Origin: Agrocybe praecox
Taxonomy: Eukaryota; Basidiomycota; Agaricomycetes; Agaricales; Agrocybaceae
Length of the DNA stretch: 64,000 nucleotides
Reading direction: 5' to 3'
Assembly: GCA_964017145.1 (NCBI GenBank)
Contig: OZ024847.1
Coordinates: 1,488,001 to 1,552,000 of the forward strand
Positions 1-12,300 of the stretch are shown here, piece after piece. Every line of letters starts with the position of its first letter. Within the stretch, counting starts at the first letter, position 1. A program made the position numbers and the translations under genes. The notes beneath the pieces were generated by a model. That model was not told the DNA's origin. It searched no databases and saw only the letters and a program-made list of their open reading frames with translations.

Positions 1-535
1 TCGGCGACTAAAAACAATAGTCGAGTCGCCGCTGAATCCGACTAAAAAGATTAGTCGGCGACTATTCCCAAAAACGGACAATAGTCGTCCGACTAATATC
101 AGGTGATCTCGACTATTGGAAGTACCCGAGATTAAAATAGATGCATGAAGCTTTGGCTTTGAATTTGTGCCGAGTCAAACCTTGATCTAGACCTTGATTA
201 TACTGTAGCTAGCATCTTCGAAATGTAGTATGTGATTTTGTACTCTTAAATCAATTATATGTTCACTTTTCGTTCAAATCTGCCATTAATAATATCGCAA
301 AATTGACTATTATACTATATAAGTTGTATTACAGGTAAATATCTATTATGCGCTGCTGTATGTATACATTTTCTGAATATTTATGCTGAGCGCACCAACG
401 CGCTGATGCCATCGATAGCCTTTTTAGGCAGATCACATGATTTTAGTCGGATTAGTCTGATTTCAGTCCGACTATCCGACTGTAAATGCTGAAACGGCTC
501 AGCGTCCGACTAATCACGAATATTCGCCGACTATG
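1..535. repeat. AGTCG/CGACT-rich repeat clusters, possible transposon end
   Basis: The pentamer AGTCG or its complement CGACT occurs about nine times in 1-117 and again several times in 436-530, in both orientations, with an AT-rich stretch between. Such subterminal repeat arrays are typical of hAT-like and related DNA transposon ends in fungi. No transposase is visible, and the left edge of the window cuts the structure, so class and boundaries are unknown. The duplicated cassette starts directly after it. Confidence 0.45.
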
Positions 536-805
536 CCAACACTGTTGCTGCTCTCCTTAGTCCGATTTCAGTGTTCACCTCGACTTATCGTTTGCGTTTT
601 TCATTCCGCCTCTCTAGATATGAAAACTTTCTGTCTTCACCATAATAGGCACAATATCTGCTGCCAATACAGCTGGGTCAAAACGCTGTCCTGGGGATAT
701 ATCGAATCTTGATCGAGTGGGGCCTTTGGCGTCTATGACACGGATAGTTATTAGTGAAGGACTCGGTCTTCTAAATATCTAACAGTGTTTAGTTCAAATA
801 CCTTC

Positions 806-1891
806 ATGGATACTTCTTTGGCGTCCTCGAAGTCCACGTTCCGCAAGTTAGTATCGCGTCCCTTTAGGCGGGATGTTACACGCAGGACCGATGCCACGCC
901 CTCGCTATCCGATAGAAAAGTCTCAAAGGAAGGAAAAGACGGAGACGAGAAGATTTTAAGGCTTTCTGGTACTGTCACTTTATAATCTGTATACGGTACT
1001 ATTCCATTTACCTTTTTCTCCTTGACAGTAGCGAAAATGTTCAAGAGGACTATTCCTAAAATTTGTACCTCCCGGAAACTCGTCGATGCCAATTTTAAAG
1101 AACCGAAGAGCGGGATGGATTTTATGGATCCCGCTGTTGACATCGAACCACCGCGTGCAATCCAGCCAGAGGCAATTGTGACTATCTCGCCTATGATCTC
1201 GCCCATCCTTGTCCAAGGTGTTTTCGTCCCGTCGCCTACTCTTGTCCATATAAATTCTGTGGATTTTCCCTCTACAGGCTCTGGGATTCCCGACGAACAA
1301 GAAAATCTTCCCGACCAGGTCGTTGCTGATGTGATGGAACGGTTGACTTGCGCAGAGCCCCACATTGCTATCGTTGACGAGACTGAATCACTCTCGGACT
1401 ATGGATCGGGATCCACAGCGTCTGAAAAATGGTTTGGCACAAAGGACATTAACCTAAGCGACATCCCTGAGATTATTGTTGATAGTGAGACGAGCATTGA
1501 TTGCTACTCTGGAATGTTTGGAGACCGGTGGGGGGGTCTCGAGAATTCGGTGTCCAGCCAGAGTTCAAGCTCGGGCACAGTGAATCTCACACCCCGCGCA
1601 TGCGAAAAACACGCCCATCACTATGCGAAGTCTCATATGCCTGAACTGGACAATTCTCTCCCCGCATTGGCTCTGCTATTGTCTCCTACAGCATCGATGT
1701 CTGGTCCCTCTACACCTGCCTTGGAAACTCCTGTATTTCAGGGCTCACACGGAGCTGGTGTTGTCTTTGACTATTCAGGGCTTATTGATGAGGATCTTGC
1801 TGACCGTTTAGCCAATGCCAAGCACGATAGCCGGCGTTATGGCATTTACCATAAAGAAGAGCCTGTTGGTGGTATCTTCCAGCGCCATTGA
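806..1891 (+). CDS. Unrecognised protein, cassette copy 1
   Basis: Model: exons 806-968 and 1029-1891, giving 341 residues. The 60-nt intron (GT...AG) joins in phase and removes a stop codon at the end of the first open stretch. I do not recognise the family. The protein is Ser/Pro/Asp-rich with a basic N-terminus, an acidic middle and an ending in FQRH. No signal peptide or membrane helix is visible, so an intracellular, partly disordered protein is likely. It converges on the GH95 gene, whose stop lies 196 bases away. A near-identical copy sits at 8092-9273 with both frames open, and the intron is conserved between copies, which supports real coding. A 204-residue antisense frame overlaps it but has no family signature. 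Confidence 0.6.
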
Positions 1892-2087
1892 TCTTGCGAA
1901 AAAGTTTGTGTTGTCGGTTGAATTGTCGGTTTTCATAGTAAATTTGCATCTTTTATTATGTTTTAAAGTAGCGTAGCGTAAATCAAGTAAACCTCATGTC
2001 AGATCCAGTAACTCGTCATCGAATTTTATCAACAGAGATTGTCCTATTTTGCGATGACTTTGAATGATACACATTTCAAGTTTTATA

Positions 2088-5000
2088 CTAAGTAAGTTTG
2101 AGGGACGTCTTGAACCCGGGACTCGTATTGAAGGACGAGAGCACTCGACCGTTGAACATAACTTGTACTGGTCTCTTTCTGACGTTCGCGTTCGAGTCAA
2201 CGGTCACAATCACGTTTGTCAGCTTGCCTTTGGCCCAGTCGAAGTCTACTGTGATGCCCCCTCGAATACGAGCACCTTTGATTGAACCAGTTGGCCACTG
2301 GGAGGGAAGAGCTGGAAGAAGTGTGACGACAAGCGGGGTACCCATGCTTGCGACATCTGGAGCCTGGATTAATGCATTCTACAAGAAATTTGTTAACCTC
2401 CCAGTGAGATGGTTTGTAGAAAATCATTTTCGCTTACCATGACTGCTGCTGCATACCCAAAGTTTGCGTCGATTTGAAAGATGGGATCAGGATCAGATGG
2501 GTTGTACAAGCTGAATAAATTCGCGCCAAAGTTTTCGGAAATTGCAAACTTTTGTTGATACAAATTCCAATGAGTGATTAGCGACCGATGATAAGCAAGA
2601 AAAACGTAATGCTTACAGAGATTTCATGATAAAATGTGGAACTATTTTTCAGCTGAGCCCACACAGCCGCGCGCCACACCTTTTCCCAACCCGCGTCTGC
2701 ATCTGGACCAGTGCCATTTCCCCTGTGGATCAGACTGGTCTCGGCAGCATTCAGGATATCGCTTTTGGTGTATGATTTGGCAGGCCCATTCCCTTGTATG
2801 GAGGGGGAAGGATCGAAGTTTGCGATTGCATATCCAGGATATAACCCAATGAGGTGTGATAAATGACGATGGGTATCTGTGGGAGAGTCTTTTTCGACTT
2901 TCCACTCTATTTACTCGTAAATTTCATCTCGTCGACTAGGATGATTTCGTATAGGACAAACCTTGAAGCTGTCCCCACGATCCGACCTTCAGACCTTTAT
3001 CCATTTTTGCCCGTTTTTCTTGTACCTCTATAGATATTTGATAGATATTTGACAGTTAGATAAGTATGCTGGAAAAAATAGATAGTCATTGGGGCTATAC
3101 CTGAAAGGAAAGCCGTGTCTGTGTCCCCAGAGGCAGTAAACCCCTTTTCGACTGCGTTGAAAAGTTGCCAAATCACTTGCTGTGCATGTGCGCAACCTGA
3201 GTACAGAGCGATGAGCGATGTCTTCTTAAAAGAGGTGCATAGACGAGGATTCACCCAAAGTAATAGGTGCCTGCTCAGGTGAGTTGCATGGAATTACAAC
3301 CAGCGTTGAGTCATTGAAGTGAAGATCAGGAAGCAATTTATCGAGATGGAAGCTTGCAACACCCTTCGAATGTCATTAGCAACTGTAGTACTGTGTACAA
3401 GACTCTTGTCACCTTGATGAGAGGCCAACCTTGCGCTTTCCACCATGCAACATCATTCGTATGATCAAAGTGATCCCAAACGTGTAGCATCTGTAGAACA
3501 TCGTTGGTGTAAATTGCGCGGGTTATTGGAATGCACCTACCATCCATACAGCTGCCTCTTTTTGTTTTGAATTCGCGACGTCAGAGGAGAATAACGTCAG
3601 AGCGTAAATGGAACTGACCTGGGTAATTTGACCACTCTGCTTCGGTGGCCTTCATTCCGGTGTGTCCAAAAATCTGTTCGGATATCAGAGAGCACAGCAA
3701 GCGGGAATGTCTTATTCCCTCACATTCATCTAAAAAAATGAAGAAAGTTATAGAAGGGTAGGATATCCACAAGCTCGCAACAACTCACTTCATCGTGCGT
3801 TACCCATCCTCGAGAAATGTTATAAAGAACCTTGGCCGTCTCTGCACCACGCGGTGCCCAGGTTTTCTGCAATGCAAAATGAGGCAGATGATTTATTTTA
3901 GCAGCTAAAAGCTTACTTCGATGTAATTGAAGAGAGGAAGTGTCACATCACTCAGGCCTGTCATTTCAGAGATCCAATAGTTCATTTGAAGGTTGATGTC
4001 CGAATCTTAGGCTTAATGAGCGACCCAAAGCAATGCCCAAATGTCGAGACACAAACGTACGATAATCTAGATTAGATGCTTGAGTGTTTGCACTGAACAA
4101 GTTCCTAAACCACACTTACCAGAGCCCCAAGCATTACTTACGCTGTTACCCCATTTCCCTTGAAGGTTGGCAGGAAGAATACCACGAGAACTGCTCGCAA
4201 GCATGTATCGACCGTAGTTGAATAGCACCCATTCCACGTACGCATTGTCTTGACCTCCATCGATGATGTAATTGTCCCTGAGTATGTTTGTTGGGGAGTT
4301 CAAATTCGGTTTTTGTCCAATATTCAAGGAAAATGAGTCGGCCAGAACGTGTTTGACATCGGCTACGTGTTCCTTCAAAAGCTCGTCATAATTCGAAGAG
4401 CCCGAAGGCGGTTGCTGTTGCGTGAGCTTCGTTACAGGGTTTTCACCACGGAACGAAAAGTTATGCGCTGCATCTCCCGCGTCTGGATCGAATTCAGTTT
4501 CACCATTCCACACAATCCACGCGTCGTTGTTCAAACTACTCGGTGGTGAAGTAATGTGGAGAGTCGCATTGGGAGGAGCTCCAGATGGGACAGGAAATTG
4601 TATACACTGAATATTGGCTTCCTTGGACGATGCGAATGCACTGAAGACAAGAGCATAAGCCATACCGGGGGGAGATTCGGAAACAAATCCGCTGACAAGC
4701 AAAGATTTCGAAGAAAGGCAAGTAATGTTGGGAGACGGAAGACCAGGCTCCAGCTCGGTGGTAAATGCAAATGTAATATCAGGAAGCGTGGATTTCTGAG
4801 AAACGGTTTGGATATGTTGGACACATGAACGTGATGGATTGGAACAAAATGTTGTACTTTCAGAAATGTCGTTAGGACGATGCAAAAGCCTTATGTTTAT
4901 AAATCTTACCGAAGATAGTCAACATTATTCTGCGTCCATGATGTTTTTGCAAGAGCTTGGTCGAGATCCAGCCATCTACCGTAATTCGAGATTGGACCAG

Positions 5001-5666
5001 TGCTGTTCATTGACATCAGCGCATGACCTGCGCCTGCATAGGATCCTGTTGCACATTAGACGATGAGCATGGAGGAGACAAAATTATAGCCTTAGAAACC
5101 CCACCATATTGTCCTGCATCAGTACCAAGCAAATCGATGAGGTCTTGAGACGAATATTAATACATTGAAGTATATTGAAAAGAGTCGGCATACTATCGGT
5201 ATCTCCCGTCGGACTTTGGAAAATCGTTTGTCGTATATTTTGCATGGCTTCTGCAGTTGCCGCCTGCTCAGAGGGTTGCTTATTACCTCCATTATAAAGC
5301 TATATAAAAAAAGACCCGTATGAGAGACGTAAGTAGAAATGTAATTGTACTTACGGGATCTGCAAATGGTCCGCCGGCCCAAAGAGATTCGATATTTAGT
5401 TGGGTTGTTTCCTGAATGGTGCCTCCTTGTAGCATCGCTGTATATGACGTCAGATAAGCCATTGACAATCATTATTTTTGTGTAGTCAAATTACCCCCAA
5501 GGTATCCATTCCCAATCGGCAACCACTCTCTAGACCAGACATTTCCAGGTTGAGTGTACCACAAGCCATTGCCGGATGCCGGGAAGCCATTCGGAGCAGA
5601 GAGTGCTGGGTGGAACAAGGCGAGGACGACCTGTGAAAGCTGTAATACAGAGCGAGATATCCTCAT
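2088..5666 (-). CDS. GH95 alpha-L-fucosidase, cassette copy 1
   Basis: Secreted glycoside hydrolase family 95 enzyme, expected to remove terminal alpha-1,2-L-fucose from glycans such as xyloglucan by inversion. Exons (minus): 5495-5666, 5355-5437, 5194-5299, 5105-5143, 4910-5045, 4120-4856, 3917-4005, 3789-3866, 3724-3729, 3619-3673, 3541-3551, 3413-3490, 3255-3363, 3101-3196, 2962-3027, 2617-2906, 2438-2548, 2088-2378; 850 residues. The N-terminus is a signal peptide followed by [20 protein letters not shown]. Family landmarks seen: [50 protein letters not shown] and the C-terminal [18 protein letters not shown] block. The Asn residues of DINLQMNYW and the Asp of FQIDANFG match the family's catalytic region. 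I chose the start at 5666 because it is shared by both copies and gives a good signal peptide. Two exons are only 6 and 11 nt long. Confidence 0.92.
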
Positions 5667-5856
5667 CGCAAGTTGCAGGCTAAGGGAAGAGAAATGCCAA
5701 CAGAGACACCTCGGTTCCACAGGTCTTCTTATTGCTTTCCTCAGACTCCTACTACTTCTCGTTACGTGTGGATGGTCTTGAACACATGATATATGCTAGA
5801 CTGTCTTCTACGCCTTCTATGAAATGAAAAGTCCACCTGAGCGAACTGCACATGAA

Positions 5857-6742
5857 GGAATGTTACTTCGAATTCTACCACACAGATATGGATCTAATAC
5901 AGTCGAAAATCACCGCAAAGCTTCTTGAGCATAAATAAGTTTTCGGAACATCGGCATAGCTCTTCTACAAGGCCAGCTGAGTCCGAGCGTAGCAACGACG
6001 CCGAGGACGCGCCGAGGGCCCTTATTTGTTGTAAACAGGCAAATCATACACTATAAACATAAAACAAAGTAGAACAGCAGCATATATATATATAATATTC
6101 ATAAGCATAATAAAGTCATAACAGTATAGATAGTAGGTTAATGGCTCCCCACATTTATTTGTTGACCAAACTTGAGGCAACCAAGGAAGAACTTCAATAT
6201 TAAGAGGAGCCAGAAGAGATGATAGGGAATTAAGCTACCAGATGTATGAGAATCACAAAAACTGCACTAGATAAATGAGAAAAAGTGTGCGTTGAGATCG
6301 TCATCGATTGAATGCGACTCAATTTTTTTTGGTTATGTTCAAGCGCCCTAACTCATTCAGTGGGCCAACTCTGAACTTGTTGTCGTTCGCTTCTAAATGT
6401 GTATCATTTTCATCGACTATGGATTTTATGAGGCATAATATATATATGCTACATCCGTACAAGTACGCATTGACTTGCAATCTGTTATTTAAAACAGATA
6501 CTGAAGCCCTACATTACCGCGACGCCCTCAGAGAGAATCGGCACATCGGCACATCAGCACATTTAATTTTGACCGGTGGGAGGATCGTGCCGGAAATGCC
6601 GGCTATCGTCTGGAGGTACGCGGGGAACAGTTGCCAGCGAGATGCCGGGACGGGAAGAAAAGTTTGCTGTGCGGGACTTCTCTTTTTTGGTACAGATCCG
6701 TATCTGAGTTGTAGCAATCGACACACTGAGACTCCACATGAA
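5857..6742. other. About 886 bp present only in cassette copy 1
   Basis: Copy 2 runs straight through at about 13120-13130, while copy 1 has this extra stretch. It is flanked by CACATGAA at 5849-5856 and again at 6735-6742. It holds an (AT)n tract near 6084 and no gene I can support. It may be an insertion with an 8-bp target duplication, or ancestral sequence lost from copy 2 by recombination between the short repeats. I see no terminal inverted repeats at its ends. Confidence 0.6.
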
Positions 6743-6890
6743 TTTCAGGACATTCAGCCTGACGCCCTGCTGATGACATGGACTCCTCTCAAAAGTGCGA
6801 CGTTTCGCCGCGTTTCGAATCTAAACTTCGCAAGACTCCAACGAAGACTTCGAAAGGGCCATATGATTTGAGTTTGGTTGTAAACAAACT

Positions 6891-7830
6891 AGCGGGTGAC
6901 TCCTTCACTAACAGGCTTGCTGTTTGGCTCGATCCGGTGGAAATTTTGTTTTTCGTTCATCAGTCATTTTCTCTTAAATTTGCAGACATGCACAGACATA
7001 AACAACGAATATACTCTCATACAACAATTTATTTTTTTGGTTTTTTTATTTGGAAAGTAAGAAGTACGAGAAAACGTTTATTCGTTGGAGTAACCGAGAA
7101 GTTGTCAAGGCGCGCAGAAGCCTTAGACTTTGCGACGTTTGACGCCCCTGGTACGGACACCTTCATTCTCGTCGCTGCCTGAACAAAGAAAAGAAGCGCA
7201 AGTAAAGCTAATGCCAGGGGATATACAAACAGCAAAGAGACCTGGACCTCTCCGTATTCAAAAACGAGAGCGAAAGAAAACCTAGCAGACACAGGGACAC
7301 AGGAGAGAAACCACCAGTAGAGGCGAGGCTAGCCATAGCAAAACGAATGACAGAAAACACGGGGATTTCGAAGGCTCGGTAGAATTGGCGGTGGGAATGA
7401 AATTCATAATTAAAATAGCGGTGGAAGCGTCAATAGAGAACGGAGTAAAATAAACAATCCAGGGTATTGGACCCAGCAGAAAATACTGTCGACGAGATCG
7501 ACGAAGACGGCGCAGTCAAACTTAATTACCCGCCTACGGTGGCTTGAAACCGCCAGGATGATTTTCAGTTTTCAGTTTTTGATTCCTCTCGTTGTTGCTC
7601 GTCATCGATTGTATCCCCGAAATAATTGTGTAATCACTGCATCTTTAAAGCTGCTAAGAAAGGGGCCATGTCCTGATCACCCTTTCACGTAAAGGCTCGT
7701 GGTAAGTAACTCTCGTTAGACCAGAAGTTAATGTTGAAATGTTGAAGCTTTCAACAGCACGCGACGCGAGTCGGACGCGCGTCACGTCAAAGAAAACTAC
7801 GTAGCATGTGATCGTGATGGGATTCGGGCC
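6891..7830. other. Spacer between cassette copies, no clear gene
   Basis: This roughly 940-bp sequence is not shared with copy 2. Two short coding-like tails are visible but no whole gene. One is on the minus strand at about 7120-7180, after a possible acceptor, ending TRGVKRRKV. The other is on the plus strand at about 7475-7548, ending KLNYPPTVA. They may be remnants of something that inserted between the copies. Confidence 0.35.
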
Positions 7831-8091
7831 TTGCTGCTCTCCTTAGTCCGATTTCAGTGTTCACCTCGACTTATCGTTTGCTTTTTTCATTCAGCCTCTC
7901 TAGATATGAAAACTTTTCTGTCTTCACCACGATGGACACAATATCTGCTACCAATAAAACTGGGTCAAAAGCTGTCCGGAGAATATATCGAATCTTGATC
8001 GAGTGGGGCCTTTGGCGTCTATGACATGGATAGTTATTAGTGAAGGACTCGGTCTTCTAAATATCTAACAGTGTTTAGTTCAAATATCCTC

Positions 8092-9273
8092 ATGGATACC
8101 TCTTTGGCGTCCTCGAAGTCCACGTTCCGCAAGTTAGTATCGCGTCCCTTTAGGCGGGATGTTACACGCAGGACCGATGCCACGCCCTCGCTATCCGATA
8201 GAAAAATCTCAAAGGAGAGGAAAGACGAACACGAGAAGATTTTAAGGCTTTCTGGTACTACCGCTTTATAATTTGTATGCGGTACTATTCCATTTACCTT
8301 TTGCACCTTGACAGTAGCGAAAATATTCAAGAGGACTATTCCTAAAATTTGTACCTCCCGGAAACTCGTCGATGCCAATTTTAAAGAACCGAAGAGCGGG
8401 ATGGATTTTATGGACCCCGCTGTTGATATCGAACCACCGCGTGCAATCCAGCCAGAGGCAATTGTGACTATCTCGCCTATGATCTCGCCCATCCTTGTCC
8501 AAGGTGTTTTTGTCCCGTCGCCTACTCTTGTCCATATAAATTCTGCGGATTTTCCCTCTACAGGCTCTGAGACTCCCGACGAACAAGAAAATCTTCCCGG
8601 CCAGGTCGTTGCTGGTGTGATGGAACGGTTGACTTGCGCAGAGCCTCACATTGCTATCGTTGACGAGACTGAATCACTCTCGGACTATGGATCGGGATCC
8701 ACAGCGTCTGAAAAATGGTTTGGCACAAAGGACATTAACCTAAGCGACATTCCTGAGATCATTTTTGATGGTGAGATGAGCATTGATCGCTACTCTGGAA
8801 TGTTTGGAGACCGGTGGGTGGGTCTCGAGAATTCGGTGTTCAGCCAGAGTTCAAGCTCGGGCACAATGAATCTCACACCTCGCGCATGCGAAAAACACGC
8901 CCATCACTATGCGAAGTCTCATATGCCTGAACTGGACAATTCTCTCCCTGCGTTGAATCTGCTATTGTCTCCTACAGCATCGATGTCTGGTCCCTCTACA
9001 CCTGCCTCGGAAACTCCCGTATTTCATAGCTCACACGGAGCTGGTGTTGTCTTTGACTATTCAGGGCTTATTGATGAGGATCTTGCCGACCATCTAGCCA
9101 ATGCCAAGCACGATAGCCGCCGTTATGGCATTTACCATAAAGAAGAACTTGTTGGTGGTGGTATCTTCCAGCGTCATTGGTCTGGCGAAAAAAATAATTG
9201 TATTGTCCTTCGAATTGTCAGTTTTCATGGTCTTATATCATGTTTTCAAAGTAGCAAAAGTAGCATAGCGTAA
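8092..9273 (+). CDS. Unrecognised protein, cassette copy 2 (extended C-terminus)
   Basis: Exons 8092-8254 and 8315-9273 give 373 residues. It is the same family and intron position as the copy at 806-1891, with scattered substitutions and one extra Gly. The stop codon of copy 1 (TGA after FQRH) is TGG here at 9178-9180, so translation runs 31 residues further into former 3' UTR, ending SSKSSIA. Its stop is only 110 bases from the stop of the convergent GH95 gene. Both copies staying open suggests constraint or recent duplication; function is unknown. Confidence 0.6.
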
Positions 9274-9382
9274 ATCAAGTAGACTTCATGTCAGATGCAG
9301 TAACTCGTCATCGAATTTCATCAACAAAGATTTTGTTCTTATTTTGCGATGACTTTGAATGATACACATTTCAAGTTTTATA

Positions 9383-12300
9383 CTAAGTAAGTTTGAGGGA
9401 CGTCTTGAACCCGGGACTCGTATTGAAGGACGAGAGCACTCGACCGTTGAACATAACTTGTACTGGTCTCTTTCTGACGTTCGCGTTCGAGTCAACGGTC
9501 ACAACCACGTTTGTCAGCTTGTCTTTGGCCCAGTCGAAGTCGACTGTGATACCCCCTCGAACACGAGCACCTTTGATTGAACCAGTTGGCCACTGGGAGG
9601 GAAGAGCTGGAAGAAGTGTGACGATAAGCGGGGTACCCATGCTTGCGACATCTGGGGCCTGGATTAATGCATTCTACAAGAACTTTGTTAACCTCCCAGT
9701 GAGTTTGTGGAAATACATTTGGCCTTACCATGACTGCTGCTGGATACCCAAAGTTTGCGTCGATTTGAAAAATGGGATCAGGATCAGATGGGTTGTACAA
9801 GCTGAATAGGTTCGCGCCAAAGTTTTCCGAAATTGCGAACTTTTGTTGATACAAATTCCAATGAGTGACCGATGATAAGCAAAAAAAAAAGTAATCCTTA
9901 CAGAGATTTCATGATAAAATGTGGAACTGTTTTTCAGCTGAGCCCACGCAGCCGCACGCCATACTTTCTCCCAACCCGAGTCAGCATCTGGACCAGTACC
10001 ATTTCCCCTGTGGATCAGACTGGTCTCGGCAGCATTCAGGATATCGCTTTTTGTGTAGGACCTGGCATGCCCATTTCCTTGTATGGCGGGGGAAGGATCG
10101 AAGTTTGCAATTGCATATCCAGGATATAACCCAATGAGGTGTGATAAATGACGATGGGTATCTGTGGGAGAGTCTTTTTCGACTTTCCACTCTATTTACT
10201 CGTAAATTTCATCTCGTCGACTAGGATGATTTCGTATAGGACAAACCTTGAAGCTGTCCCCACGATCCGACCTTCAGACCTTTATCCATTTTTGCCCGTT
10301 TTTCTTGTACCTCTATAGATATTTGACAGTTAGATAAGAATGCTAGAAAAAATAGATAGTCGTTGGGGCTATACCTGAAAGGAAAGCCGTGTCTGTGTCC
10401 CCAGATGCAATAAACCCCTTTTCGACTGCGTTGAAAAGTTGCCAAATCAATTGCTGTGCATGTGCGCAACCTGAGCATAGAACGATGAGCGATGTCTTCT
10501 TCAAAGAGGTGCATAGACGAGGATTCACCTAAAGTAATAGGTGCCTGCTCAGGTGAGTTGCATGGATTTACAACCAGCGTTGAGTCATTGAAGTGAAGAT
10601 CAGGAAGCAATTTATCGAGATGGAAGCTTGCAACACCCTTCGAATGTCATTAGCAACTGTAGTACTGTGTACAAGATTCTTGTCACCTTGATGAGAGGCC
10701 AACCTTGCGCTTTCCACCATGCAACATCATTCGTATGATCAAAGTGATCCCAAACGTGTAGCATCTGTAGAACATCGTTGGTGTAAACTGCGCGGGTTAT
10801 TGGAATGCACCTACCATCCATACAGCTGACTCTTTTTTGTTTTGAATTCGCAACGTCAGAGGAGAACAACACCAGAGCGTGAATGGAACTGACCTGGGTA
10901 ATTTGCCCACTCTGCTGAATTATCGAAGGCCTTCATTCCGGTGTGTCCAAAAATCTGTTCGGATATCAGAGACCACAGCAAGCGGAAATGTCTTATTTCC
11001 TTACATTCATCTAAGGAAATAAAGATAGTCAGAAAGGGTAGGATATCCACAGGCTCGCAACTCACTTCATTGTGCGTTACCCACCCTCGAGAAATGTTAT
11101 AAAGAACCTTGGCCGTCTCTGCACCACGCGGTGCCCAGTTTTTCTGCAATGCAAAATGAGGCAGATCGTTCATTTTAGCAGCGAAAAGCGTACTTCGATG
11201 TAATTGAAGAGAGGAAGTGTCACATCACTTAGACCTGTCATTTCAGAGATCCAATAATTCATTTGGATGTTAATGTTCGAATCTTAGGCTTAATGAGCGA
11301 CCCAAAGCAATGCCCAAATGTCGAGACACAAACGTACGATAATCTAGATTAGATGCTTGAGTGTTTGCACTGAACAAGTTCCTAAACCACACTTACCGGC
11401 GCTCCAAGCATTACTTATGCCGTTGGCCCATTTCCCTTGAAGGTTGGCAGGAAGAATACCACGAGAACTGCTCGCAAGCATGTATCGACCGTAGTTGAAT
11501 AGTACCCATTCTACGTACGCATTATCTTGACCCCCGTCGATAATATAATTGTCCCTGAGTACGTTTGTTGGTGAGTTCAAATTCGGGTTTTGTCCAATAT
11601 TCAAAGAAAATGAGTCGGCCAGAACGTGTTTGACATCGGCTACGTGTTCCTTCAAAAGGTTGTCATAATCCGAAGAGCCCGAAGGCGGTTGCTGTTGCGT
11701 GAGCTTCGTTACAGGATTTTCGCCACGGAACGAAAAGTTATGCGCTGCATCTCCCGCGTCTGGATCGAATTCAGTTTCACCATTCCACACGATCCATGCG
11801 TCGTTGTTCAAACTACTCGGTGGTGAAGTAATGTGGAGAGTTGCATTGGGAGGGGTTCCAGATGGGACGGGAAATTGTATGCACTGAATGTTCGCTTGCT
11901 TGGACGATGCGAATGCATTGAAGACAAGAGCATAAGCCATACCAGGGGGAGATTCGGCAACAAATCCGCTGACAAGCAAAGATTTCGAAGAAAGGCAAGT
12001 AATGTTGGGAGACGGAAGACCAGGCTCCAGCTCGGTGGTAAATGCAAATGTAATATCAGGAAGCGTGGATTTCTGAGAAACGGTTTGGATATGTTGGACA
12101 CATGAACGTGATGGATTGGAACAAAATGTTGTACTTTCAGAAATGTCGTCAGGACGATGCAAAAGCCTTATGTTTATAAATCTTACCGAAGATAGTCAAC
12201 ATTATTCTGCGTCCATGATGTTTTTGCAAGAGCCTGGTCGAGATCCAGCCATCTACCGTAATTCGAGATTGGACCAGTGCTGTTCATTGACATCAGCGCA

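Larger units (their letters stand above)
545..6890. repeat. Tandem segmental duplication, copy 1
   Basis: This segment carries an unrecognised gene (+) and a GH95 fucosidase gene (-), and is repeated at 7831-13275 in the same orientation. The left half aligns with a constant offset of 7,286 bases (545 pairs with 7831). Copy 1 holds about 886 extra bases (5857-6742) that copy 2 lacks. Homology resumes at 6743 and fades near 6890. Confidence 0.93.

Noticed and set aside
751..1365. 204-residue open frame antisense to the first unknown gene
   Set aside because: The plus strand has a clean intron and longer open frame conserved in both copies; the antisense frame has no motif and is only partly preserved in copy 2.
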